13,531 bases of DNA from Clostridia bacterium. Its GTDB lineage: Bacteria > Bacillota > Clostridia > Christensenellales > UBA3700. The translations under genes were made by a program, and so were the position numbers. Below, one piece after another: positions 8,061 to 13,531 of the stretch. The stretch lies in NCBI GenBank assembly GCA_900772745.1, contig CAAGRV010000172.1, forward strand, positions 1 through 13,531, written 5' to 3'. Each line of letters begins with the position of its first letter. Within the stretch, counting starts at the first letter, position 1. The notes under the pieces are model-generated. The model was given only the letters and a program-made list of their open reading frames with translations, ran no database searches and was not told the origin of the DNA.

Positions 8061-8139
8061 AAAAGTGGCGGAAAATAAAAAGAAAATCGCTATCTCCAAA
8101 AACAAAAGACAAAGAAAAACTAACAAAAAAACAAAAAAA
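8061..8139. other. Roughly phased A-tracts upstream of the AEC permease promoter
   Basis: Runs of four to seven A on the plus strand are centred near 8062, 8073, 8084, 8105, 8117, 8128 and 8136. Most are one or two helical turns apart. Such phasing usually gives intrinsic DNA curvature. The tract begins just upstream of the -35 box and can also act as an UP-type element. No coding sequence is seen in 8059-8208. Confidence 0.5.
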
Positions 8140-8208
8140 GATATCATACAGAACTTTCGTTCCGTCGATACCTCTTCCGATAGACTCGTCGCCTATTTAT
8201 ATAGAACT

Positions 8209-8234
8209 AAAAAGCGGGCAAATGCTCCGCCCGC
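8209..8234 (-). terminator. Intrinsic terminator of the kinase-like/XRE operon
   Basis: On the minus strand GCGGGC, a nine-base loop, GCCCGC (8229-8234 with 8214-8219), followed by TTTTT. It starts eight bases after the stop of the XRE regulator gene. Confidence 0.9.
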
Positions 8235-8242
8235 CTCTTAGA

Positions 8243-8452
8243 TTAGTTGGTAGTGTCGTCTTTGCCGAGCATATAATCTGTGCTCTTGCCAAATAGATTT
8301 GCCAAATCAATCAACGCTTGGTAGCTTGGCTCTTTTACACCTCTCTCCCAATTGCTAATAGAAACTTGAGATACTTGCATATATTTTGCAACATATGTTT
8401 GGTTGTAACCATTTTGTAATCTTTGTTCCTTTAATCTTTCTGCAAATTTCAT
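8243..8452 (-). CDS. Small XRE-family transcriptional regulator
   Basis: A 69-residue protein that is almost entirely one helix-turn-helix domain of the Cro/CI (XRE) type. It reads KFAERLKEQRLQNGYNQTYVAKYM (helices 1-2), QVSQVSISNWERG (recognition helix with the typical SxxxISNWERG pattern) and KEPSYQALIDLANLFGKSTDYMLG (helices 4-5). There is no extra sensor domain. The ATG at 8452 is chosen because AGGAGG lies seven bases upstream; this site overlaps the stop codon of the preceding kinase-like gene, so the two are tightly coupled. It probably represses its own operon or neighbouring genes. Candidate operator elements (TTTGAT/ATCAAA) lie upstream of the operon promoter, but this link is inferred. 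Confidence 0.93.
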   Translation of the reverse strand: MKFAERLKEQRLQNGYNQTYVAKYMQVSQVSISNWERGVKEPSYQALIDLANLFGKSTDYMLGKDDTTN

Positions 8453-8463
8453 ATTCTTACCTC

Positions 8464-9138
8464 CTATTTGTTTCCAATAATTTTCCAAGCAGTACCCCTT
8501 TCCTCAAAGCTGATGAGGGCGTCCATTACTGCCTGTTTGTCCAAAAGATTGTGTGGATCGTACTTGGTCATAGCGTCCGACAAATCATTGACAATATCTA
8601 TCACTTTCAGATGAAAACACTCTAAAAACTTGCCAATGAATGGGAATGACGAAAAATATTCTCCACTGGCATGAGTGATAGCAAACGCTATAACTTGCGC
8701 TACGTCATAGTACGGCATTCCGTCCACTAGACTGTCATAACTCACACCTACACACCTGTCATCACTGATGACAAAATTGGCAAAATCTATATGCTTGAAA
8801 ACCTTGTTGTCACTGACGGAGTGAACCATCTGAATGAATATCGCCAATTTTTGTGCCAAAACACTCAGCGCAATATCATCATCTAGCATCGTGCTCTCTA
8901 CATACGCTTGCAAAAAGCTTTTGCCGTCAATATATTCGCATATAAAATAGTTGTCTGCTACGAACAATACCCTTGGCGCATATCCAGTGTTGGATATAAG
9001 TCGCATCATCGCAACTTCGCTCTTGGTCTGCTCGCTATCGTTGGCCAACTTCAAAATAGCCTTTCTGCCGTCATACTGAATGAGCGCAACTTTTTTGTTG
9101 ACGCTGTTGTAAGACTGCAATGTTTGGTAGTTTTTCAA
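8464..9138 (-). CDS. Degenerate kinase-fold (APH/choline kinase-like) protein
   Basis: A 224-residue protein with the layout of small aminoglycoside phosphotransferase-like or lipopolysaccharide kinase-like proteins. Recognisable elements are the beta-3 lysine (AILKL, Lys30), a helix-C glutamate (SEVAMMRL, Glu41), a hinge (YFICEYIDGKSF, 64-75) and a catalytic loop HIDFANF (116-122). Two features suggest impaired catalysis. The catalytic loop is shorter than HxDxxxxN, and the expected metal-binding aspartate of the DFG-like segment appears as Ser133 in GVSYDSL. The later DVAQVIAFAI helix is normal. The start is a TTG with AAAGGG eight bases upstream; there is no ATG before residue 44. The gene is first in a two-gene unit with the XRE regulator 11 bases downstream, so it may sense a ligand for that regulator. 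This is inference; it could still be an active kinase. Confidence 0.7.
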   Translation of the reverse strand: MKNYQTLQSYNSVNKKVALIQYDGRKAILKLANDSEQTKSEVAMMRLISNTGYAPRVLFVADNYFICEYIDGKSFLQAYVESTMLDDDIALSVLAQKLAIFIQMVHSVSDNKVFKHIDFANFVISDDRCVGVSYDSLVDGMPYYDVAQVIAFAITHASGEYFSSFPFIGKFLECFHLKVIDIVNDLSDAMTKYDPHNLLDKQAVMDALISFEERGTAWKIIGNK

Positions 9139-9156
9139 TTCTATTACCCTTTATCT

Positions 9157-9185
9157 ATTATGGAATAAATTGCAGATTTTGTCAA
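9157..9185 (-). promoter_or_regulatory. Promoter of the kinase-like/XRE operon
   Basis: A perfect TTGACA (9180-9185) and CATAAT (9157-9162) are 17 bases apart on the minus strand. The predicted start near 9150 leaves only about 12 bases before the TTG at 9138 and falls within the AAAGGG site. Confidence 0.78.
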
Positions 9186-9218
9186 GAAATAGAGGAGAAT
9201 TTTTCATAAACTTTATAT

Positions 9219-9380
9219 ATCAAAAATTTAAGATTTGATTTTTATTTGAAAATTTTATAACTATGATTTGATAAAAAATAAGTATCGATTATCAAAACTT
9301 AAACATAAATGTTAGAATAAAACGATATGTGTTATCTATAATATCTCAAATTTACAATGTATAGTGTTGGGTTATTTGAT
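9219..9380. repeat. Cluster of TTTGAT/ATCAAA elements in an AT-rich spacer
   Basis: Plus-strand TTTGAT occurs at 9234-9239, 9267-9272 and 9375-9380; ATCAAA occurs at 9219-9224 and 9291-9296. Two of these belong to an eight-base inverted repeat, TTTGATAA (9267-9274) with TTATCAAA (9289-9296). The spacer 9139-9385 contains no gene and no terminator for the upstream kinase gene. The elements could be binding sites for the XRE protein encoded downstream; this is inferred only. Confidence 0.45.
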
Positions 9381-9385
9381 ATGGA

Positions 9386-10288
9386 TTATCGTAAAATTTT
9401 TGTATAGTTTTCGAGTGATTGCAAAAAGTTGTCCAAATTGTCGTCTTGCGGTTTTTCTATACGAGAATAGTGGTTGGTTTCTGCCCAACTTTTGTAAAAA
9501 GCGTTCTTTATCTCGAAGTTTTTGCTTGGTTTTACCCTAGAAAAATATCTTTCGAGCAGTTGCATATCTCCCCCGTTGCTACATTCGAGCTGGAAAAGTT
9601 CTATCTCCCTGTCGCCATACATAACGCCCATCGGGTCGATAAGTCCCGCAATATGTTCATCGGTCGAGATGATGATATTTTCGTTGTTTAGGTCGCCGTG
9701 AATGAGCGAGCCTGCATTGACTTCTTCGGCAAAAATCTCGTCAAAATGAGCGAGCGAAAAATCAAGCAAAGCAAGTCTATCCTTACTCAAAAGTCCCTTG
9801 TTGCTATACTCTTTGATATTGGCGTGCATTTGGTGGCACAAGTCCTTGTAAAAGCCTTGCCAAGTGTCGTATTGTCTGCCACCAAGATAACCGAAAGTCT
9901 TTCGCTGAACAGCGTGAAGCCTGACCACCATGTCCACGATTTCTTCCGCCAAGTCGTCCCGTCTTCTCAATGTTGACACGTCGGTATAGCCTAGGTTTTT
10001 GCCCTCGACATATTCCATAGCAAGCGCAAAAATGTCCGCCTCATCATCAAAATATTCGCCCAAAATCTTAGGCATAGGCACGACAGACAAGCTGGCAATA
10101 TGAGATTGTTCGAGCCTTTGCAATTCGGCGTATTTTCGTTCTGCAAATAGCTTGAGTGCCACTTTGTATGGCGGTGTAGGAATAGTCGCAAGAAAAACTT
10201 CGCCATAAAAACCCTTGCCAATCATTTGGATATGCTCGGCTAAGGTGGAAAATATTTGGTTGGTGGCTAGTTCTATCTTGTTGATCAT
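9386..10288 (-). CDS. APH/fructosamine kinase-family small-molecule kinase
   Basis: A 300-residue enzyme of the aminoglycoside phosphotransferase-like superfamily that should phosphorylate a small hydroxyl- or sugar-bearing substrate with ATP. Motifs in order: glycine-rich loop IGKGFYGEVF (23-32), beta-3 lysine in VALKLF (Lys46), hinge AMEYVEGKNLG (90-100), FGYLGG (132-137), the catalytic loop HGDLNNEN (197-204) with Asp199 and Asn204, and the metal-binding segment LIDPMGVMYGDREIEL (216-231). The DPxxxxYGDREIEL form is typical of fructosamine kinases, which repair glycated amines. The N-lobe resembles general APH proteins, so the substrate remains open. All catalytic residues are present, unlike in the neighbouring kinase-like protein. 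The ATG at 10288 is preferred because a start at 10375 adds a segment unlike the family. The ribosome binding site is weak and no terminator is visible downstream. Confidence 0.8.
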   Translation of the reverse strand: MINKIELATNQIFSTLAEHIQMIGKGFYGEVFLATIPTPPYKVALKLFAERKYAELQRLEQSHIASLSVVPMPKILGEYFDDEADIFALAMEYVEGKNLGYTDVSTLRRRDDLAEEIVDMVVRLHAVQRKTFGYLGGRQYDTWQGFYKDLCHQMHANIKEYSNKGLLSKDRLALLDFSLAHFDEIFAEEVNAGSLIHGDLNNENIIISTDEHIAGLIDPMGVMYGDREIELFQLECSNGGDMQLLERYFSRVKPSKNFEIKNAFYKSWAETNHYSRIEKPQDDNLDNFLQSLENYTKILR

Positions 10289-10325
10289 ATTCTTTGCTTT
10301 CGCTCCGTGGTAAGCGGAAAATCTA

Positions 10326-10437
10326 TATTCGATTTGCCTACCGCAACTCACAACTCGTTGACTGCTTTGTGGCAATGTTGCGTGACTGTCTTGTATTCGG
10401 TTTACCTACTGCAACTCACAACTTAATTGACTGCTTA
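10326..10437. repeat. 44-base imperfect direct repeat upstream of the APH-like kinase
   Basis: Copies at 10326-10369 and 10394-10437 share TATTCG, a TTT.CCTAC core, and GCAACTCACAACT followed by TTGACTGCTT. They start 68 bases apart and differ at several scattered positions plus one indel. They lie in the leader or promoter region of the kinase gene. The gap 10289-10514 holds no convincing gene, and I could not settle on a promoter in it. Confidence 0.75.
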
Positions 10438-10514
10438 ATCTCTGCTTTATATTTATATATTATTTATCCTATTGTACAATCTCTTTGTCCAATCTCTTAG
10501 GTAGGTTTGTTTTG

Positions 10515-10543
10515 GCTATCTTTGGGCAATGCCCAAAGATAGC
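10515..10543. other. Perfect 13-base-pair hairpin after the S-component gene, U tract on the opposite strand
   Basis: GCTATCTTTGGGC (10515-10527), loop AAT, then the exact complement (10531-10543). Four T follow on the plus strand (10544-10547). On the minus strand, where the adjacent gene ends at 10550, the stem is followed by CAAAAC with no U tract. It probably still acts as the 3' end or stabiliser of that mRNA, but its orientation suits plus-strand transcripts better. Confidence 0.7.
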
Positions 10544-10549
10544 TTTTGC

Positions 10550-11155
10550 TTAGGCTTGGTGGTCTGTCTTCAAGTCGGACGAATTGTCTGCTTGTTGGAC
10601 AGGGCGACGCTTGTTTTGAACAAGGTCTCTAAGTCTTAGACCATAGAGCAAAATGTTGGCAAGCATCATTGATACAACGGCTTGCAAACAATCCCATGGA
10701 AGTTGGGCTGTTGCGGTGGCAAGTCTGCTAAGATTGTTCTCAGTATCTCCACCCCAAATCAAAGCTTGAGTGCCAAAATATCCGCCTACCATCACGATAG
10801 CTCCCAATAGCATTCCTACGCCAGCAAGCACTTTGTGACGAATCTCTTTGCTGTCCACTTTGTTCGCAACAAAACGAATAAAGAGTCCCGCAACAAGTCC
10901 CTCAAAGCCCTTGATGAACAAGGTAAACCACATTGTGAGTGGATATACTGTAAGATCGGCAAAGAATGAGCCGATGCCACCAGCAATAAGAGCAGGCACT
11001 GGTCCGAACAAGTAAGCGGTCACGAAAATCATTGTGTCGCCCATGTTGACATAGCCTGTTCCAACACTAATGCCTAGCAATGTGGTGACATACACGATAG
11101 CTGTCATCATTGCAGTGTAAGCAATAGTCTTTGTTGAAATTTTTGCATTTTGCAT
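10550..11155 (-). CDS. ECF transporter S component, probably for riboflavin
   Basis: A 201-residue membrane protein with about six hydrophobic segments, matching the substrate-binding S component of energy-coupling-factor vitamin transporters (PF07155-like). Typical elements are a short basic N-terminus followed by helix 1, GTGYVNMGDTMIFVTAYLFGPVPALIAGGIGSFFADL, the FIKGFEGLVAGL helix, and the C-terminal AQLPWDCLQAVVSMMLA helix. It ends in a polar tail of about 30 residues. The substrate is assigned from the FMN riboswitch directly upstream, not from the protein itself. The ATG at 11155 has AGGAGG seven bases upstream; the open frame extends through the riboswitch to 11470 but that part is not translated. 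No EcfA or EcfT gene is nearby, so it must use a shared energising module encoded elsewhere. Confidence 0.88.
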   Translation of the reverse strand: MQNAKISTKTIAYTAMMTAIVYVTTLLGISVGTGYVNMGDTMIFVTAYLFGPVPALIAGGIGSFFADLTVYPLTMWFTLFIKGFEGLVAGLFIRFVANKVDSKEIRHKVLAGVGMLLGAIVMVGGYFGTQALIWGGDTENNLSRLATATAQLPWDCLQAVVSMMLANILLYGLRLRDLVQNKRRPVQQADNSSDLKTDHQA

Positions 11156-11209
11156 AATGCAACCTCCTTTGGCTTTCGCCACAAATTTTGTATGCAAAAT
11201 GCATCTCGC

Positions 11210-11244
11210 AAAAAAAATTCTTCCACCAACATAGGTGAAAGAAT
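11210..11244 (-). terminator. Riboswitch-controlled intrinsic terminator
   Basis: On the minus strand ATTCTTTCACC (11244-11234), a six-base loop, GGTGGAAGAAT, then eight T. There is one G-U pair and no mismatch. It sits between the FMN aptamer and the ribosome binding site of the S-component gene, so it is the expression platform. The GAAAGAA in the 3' strand of aptamer P1 can pair with UUCUUUC of the terminator 5' arm, giving a competing antiterminator. Confidence 0.92.
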
Positions 11245-11281
11245 AGGATAAATCGGCGTTTTGGCGCGCAAAAAAATCACT

Positions 11282-11411
11282 ATACTTCTTTCCCATTCTG
11301 ACTGTCAGGCGGTTGTGGGATCTCACCACATCGGCTGTTGGGGCTGTTGGACTCGTCCGTACTGTGACGGCATTACCACCGGTCGGCTTAATTGCCTGTC
11401 CAAAGATGTAT
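11282..11411 (-). ncRNA. FMN riboswitch (RFN element)
   Basis: The minus-strand RNA carries the conserved parts of the FMN aptamer in order. P1 is ATACATCTTT (11411-11402) paired with AAAGAAGTAT (11291-11282). Next come the GACAGGC...GCC arm, CCGACCGGTGGTAATGCC, a CACAGTACGG/ACGAGTCC-type arm, GATGTGGTGAGATCCCAC, and CTGACAGTCAGAATGGGA closing into P1. The GGTGAGATCCC and GACAGTC..ATGGGA blocks are near-consensus. Binding of FMN should stabilise P1, free the terminator arm and stop transcription of the S-component gene when flavin is plentiful. Confidence 0.95.
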
Positions 11412-11423
11412 TTTGCAATTATT

Positions 11424-11452
11424 ATGCTAGCACAACGTTTATTTGCTGTCAA
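11424..11452 (-). promoter_or_regulatory. Promoter of the FMN riboswitch/S-component transcript
   Basis: A perfect TTGACA (11447-11452) and TAGCAT (11424-11429) lie 17 bases apart on the minus strand, with an extended TG element (TGCTAGCAT). The predicted start is about 11417, just before aptamer P1. Confidence 0.78.
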
Positions 11453-11462
11453 GCGATTAAAC

Positions 11463-11491
11463 AAAAACAAGCGAGATTGCTCTCGCTTGTT
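11463..11491 (-). terminator. Intrinsic terminator of the NSS transporter gene
   Basis: On the minus strand AACAAGCGAGA (11491-11481), loop GCAA, TCTCGCTTGTT, then T-rich sequence. The 11-base-pair stem is 11466-11476 with 11481-11491. It lies 14 bases after the transporter stop and upstream of the riboswitch promoter. Confidence 0.93.
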
Positions 11492-11505
11492 CGTTGCAGT
11501 AAATA

Positions 11506-13248
11506 TTAGTCTTTCTTTGGCTCTTCGTCTATTTGGATAGCAGCTGCCTCTGCGTCAGCCTCTGTCATCTCAACGCCTTCCATATCAACGTCAACGTTTA
11601 CGTCTTGGTTGTCTACGTCAGCCAAAATTCTTGACAAAGCTTGCTTTTCGTCCATACCAGAGTTGACAAGCTCTTCGATTTCTTCGTCGTGCATTTCGTC
11701 CCAAGTTTTTGCATCTTTGTCGAGAGCGATGACTTTCTTGTTCTTGTAAGACAAGATTTGCAAAGTCACACCGATAGCAAATACTGCGAAGAATACCATC
11801 CAACCGCCAGCAATTTGCGCCCAAATTGGGAAACCGCCATATCCGCCACCGCCGTTGGTGTAACTCTTGATTGTGTCAACTGTGCTCCATACGAGAAGTA
11901 CACTCAAAATAAGTGGAGCTACAATTTTCAAAATCCAGTCATAAGCTGCATTGATTTTGATTTTGCCTGCTGTGCGATTGAGTTCATCTCTAAGTTTCTT
12001 GGTCTTGAAGCCCCAACCAACAAGCATTGTTTCCATAATACCCACGATAATCAAGATAAATACGTTGATCCAGTGGTCAACAATGTCGAGCCAGTCAAGT
12101 CCGCCCTTGCTTGCAAATACGAGTGAAACAAGTCCAGCTGAGAAACATACAACACGACGTGTAGCACGTGCATTTGTCTTGAACTTGTCACTGATAGCTG
12201 TCGCAATACCTTCAAGAATTGAGAATGCGCTGTCGATAGCAAGTGTGAACAATGTGAGATAGAATACCAAAGCAATAAAGCTGTTGAATGCTGCGTTGCT
12301 AGAAATCATTACCATTGCTTGTGGGTAAACAACGAACGCTGTACCGATACCACCTGATGGGTTGGCAAGGTAAGATTGCAAGTTGCCTGTTGCGCTCAAT
12401 GTGGTGAACAATACAACACCTGCGAGCATACTGATTGCCATATCGCTGATAGAGATAACGAGTGTATCTTTGATGATATCGCTCTTTTTGTTCACGTAAG
12501 AACCATAAGCAATCATAATAGACATCATAACTGACAAGCTGTAGAATACTTGCGAGAACGCATCAATCCACAACGAGCTGTCCGCAAGAGCCTTGAAGTC
12601 TGGGATAAAGAATTGTTTTAGACCAGCGCCGCCCTTGTCTTTTGCCATACCATTGATAGCAAGAATGAGCAACAATACAACTGGGATAATAACGGTAAAT
12701 GGTACAACCTTGCCCGCACTATGAGCACCCTTACGAATACACCAATAAATTGAGCCCCAAGCTAACAAAAGTGCTACGAATAGTTGCCAAGGTACGTCAA
12801 GTGTAGATGTCAAAGGATTGCCTGTAATTGATTTGTATTGCAAAACGTCTTGGAAAAACAAGTTGCCTGCTTGTTCTGGTGTCATACCGCCCATCTTGAA
12901 TGACTTGGCAATCATAACAAAAATCCAGCCCAAAATTACCGCATAATAAGCTACGATAAAGAAGGCGTTGGCAACTGCTGCCCAACCGATAAATTCGCCT
13001 TTGCGATTCAAGCCACGTAATGCGCCAGGCGCACCCTTTTGCATTTTTCTACCTATGCCTATCTCCATCATAAGTAGTGGCCAGCCCAATATAAACATAG
13101 CAATCAAGTACACGAATAGAAATGCTCCACCTCCGTGCATTGCTGCCAATCCTGGAAATCTCCAAGCATTGCCAAGTCCTACCGCAGAACCGATTGCGGC
13201 GAAGATAAATGTGGCTCTACTTGCCCAAGAATCTCTCTTTTGTTCCAT
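11506..13248 (-). CDS. Sodium-dependent neurotransmitter:sodium symporter (NSS) family amino acid transporter
   Basis: A 580-residue transporter of the LeuT fold that should couple uptake of an amino acid or related amine to sodium. The N-terminus has the family signature IGSAVGLGNAWRFPGLAAMHGGGAFLFVYLIA, with the unwound TM1 region and the conserved Asn and Arg of GNxxRFP. Further landmarks are GIGRK after TM2, and the TM6 region QVFYSLSVMMSIMIAYGSYVNKKSDI. About 11-12 hydrophobic segments are visible, followed by an acidic cytosolic tail of roughly 75 residues (DEMHDEEIEELVNSGMDEKQALSRI onward), longer than in LeuT. Near TM7, SISDMAIS seems to place Asp and Ser at the LeuT Asn286 and Glu290 positions. 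The ATG at 13248 is set by GGAGGAG just upstream; an earlier TTG at 13260 overlaps that site. The substrate is not predictable from sequence. Own promoter and terminator. Confidence 0.95.
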   Translation of the reverse strand: MEQKRDSWASRATFIFAAIGSAVGLGNAWRFPGLAAMHGGGAFLFVYLIAMFILGWPLLMMEIGIGRKMQKGAPGALRGLNRKGEFIGWAAVANAFFIVAYYAVILGWIFVMIAKSFKMGGMTPEQAGNLFFQDVLQYKSITGNPLTSTLDVPWQLFVALLLAWGSIYWCIRKGAHSAGKVVPFTVIIPVVLLLILAINGMAKDKGGAGLKQFFIPDFKALADSSLWIDAFSQVFYSLSVMMSIMIAYGSYVNKKSDIIKDTLVISISDMAISMLAGVVLFTTLSATGNLQSYLANPSGGIGTAFVVYPQAMVMISSNAAFNSFIALVFYLTLFTLAIDSAFSILEGIATAISDKFKTNARATRRVVCFSAGLVSLVFASKGGLDWLDIVDHWINVFILIIVGIMETMLVGWGFKTKKLRDELNRTAGKIKINAAYDWILKIVAPLILSVLLVWSTVDTIKSYTNGGGGYGGFPIWAQIAGGWMVFFAVFAIGVTLQILSYKNKKVIALDKDAKTWDEMHDEEIEELVNSGMDEKQALSRILADVDNQDVNVDVDMEGVEMTEADAEAAAIQIDEEPKKD

Positions 13249-13301
13249 AAACTCCTCCAATTATTTTATAATAAATATAAAACAATATAAAATACTCTCT
13301 C

Positions 13302-13330
13302 ATTTTATCACAATCTGACAGATTTTTCAA
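13302..13330 (-). promoter_or_regulatory. Promoter of the NSS transporter gene
   Basis: TTGAAA (13325-13330) and TAAAAT (13302-13307) are 17 bases apart on the minus strand, with an extended element (TGATAAAAT). The predicted start near 13295 gives a leader of about 47 bases. Confidence 0.8.
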
Positions 13331-13442
13331 TAATTTTACATTACTTTTTGAATAGTTTATTTTATAACAATGTTTTACTTTGATAAATAAAAAATCTCTA
13401 CACCAAATTCTTCTTCAATCATATCTCTTACAAAAGACAAAC

Positions 13443-13480
13443 AAAAAACATACTTTGTTACACTTTGTCACAAAGTATGT
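13443..13480 (-). terminator. Intrinsic terminator of a gene beyond the right edge
   Basis: On the minus strand ACATACTTTGT (13480-13470), an 11-base loop, ACAAAGTATGT (13458-13448), within a run of six T. The loop contains a second, alternative ACAAAGT copy. The upstream gene would end between 13481 and 13531 or just inside the stem, but its frame cannot be settled from 50 bases. The stretch 13331-13442 holds no supported gene. Confidence 0.85.
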
Positions 13481-13531
13481 CCACAACGCCATATTATGCC
13501 GATTAGGTTGCCATCATCTCTCCAAAGCATA

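Noticed and set aside
7175..8062. Long plus-strand open frame opposite the AEC permease
   Set aside because: Its translation is rich in charged residues and resembles no family, while the minus strand encodes a clear permease with promoter and terminator.
8141..8208. Short hairpins (GAAC/GTTC and CTAT/ATAG) in the spacer after the XRE operon
   Set aside because: Stems of four or five pairs in AT-rich DNA with no properly placed U tract; likely chance.
11156..11470. N-terminal extension of the S-component gene
   Set aside because: It would translate the FMN riboswitch and terminator; the strong AGGAGG site at 11163-11168 sets the start at 11155.
13375..13470. TGA recoding (selenocysteine or tryptophan)
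   Set aside because: All intact genes use TGG for tryptophan and contain no in-frame TGA. The hairpin across the TGA is fully explained as an intrinsic terminator.

Overview
The window is about 13.5 kb of a low-to-moderate GC Bacillota-like (Clostridia-like) chromosome. The evidence is strong AGGAGG-type ribosome binding sites, consensus sigma-A promoters with 17-base spacers, intrinsic U-tract terminators, an FMN riboswitch ahead of an ECF-type S component, and an alcohol acetyltransferase-like gene paired with a zinc-ribbon membrane protein. I did not identify a species. All stop codons of the intact genes are TAA or TAG and tryptophan is TGG, so there is no sign of a variant code.

Left part (1-2409): two overlapping plus-strand genes, a condensation-fold acetyltransferase cut by the window edge and a zinc-ribbon protein with about six membrane segments. 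They end in a clear terminator. Between it and the opposing gyrA terminator lies a highly ordered pyrimidine-rich tandem array: about 26 units of 12-13 bases, partly organised into 64-base blocks of five units. This array is the most unusual structure in the window.

Centre (2369-7043): a gyrB-gyrA operon on the minus strand with its own consensus promoter, a short leader containing a GC-rich hairpin, and a wobble-closed terminator. No recF, dnaN or dnaA gene adjoins it.

Right of gyrase (7012-10549), all minus strand: an AEC-family permease whose consensus promoter leaves almost no leader; a two-gene unit of a degenerate kinase-fold protein followed by a small XRE-type repressor; and an intact APH/fructosamine-kinase-like enzyme. 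The spacer between the last two is very AT-rich and carries a cluster of TTTGAT/ATCAAA elements that could be operators for the repressor.

Right end (10515-13531), minus strand: an FMN-riboswitch-controlled ECF transporter S component (probably flavin uptake), with promoter, aptamer, terminator and a plausible antiterminator all readable; then a sodium-coupled NSS-family amino acid transporter with its own promoter and terminator; then the terminator of a gene beyond the right edge. Apart from gyrase the content is mainly transport and small-molecule modification. The genes appear to be short independent units rather than one large operon.
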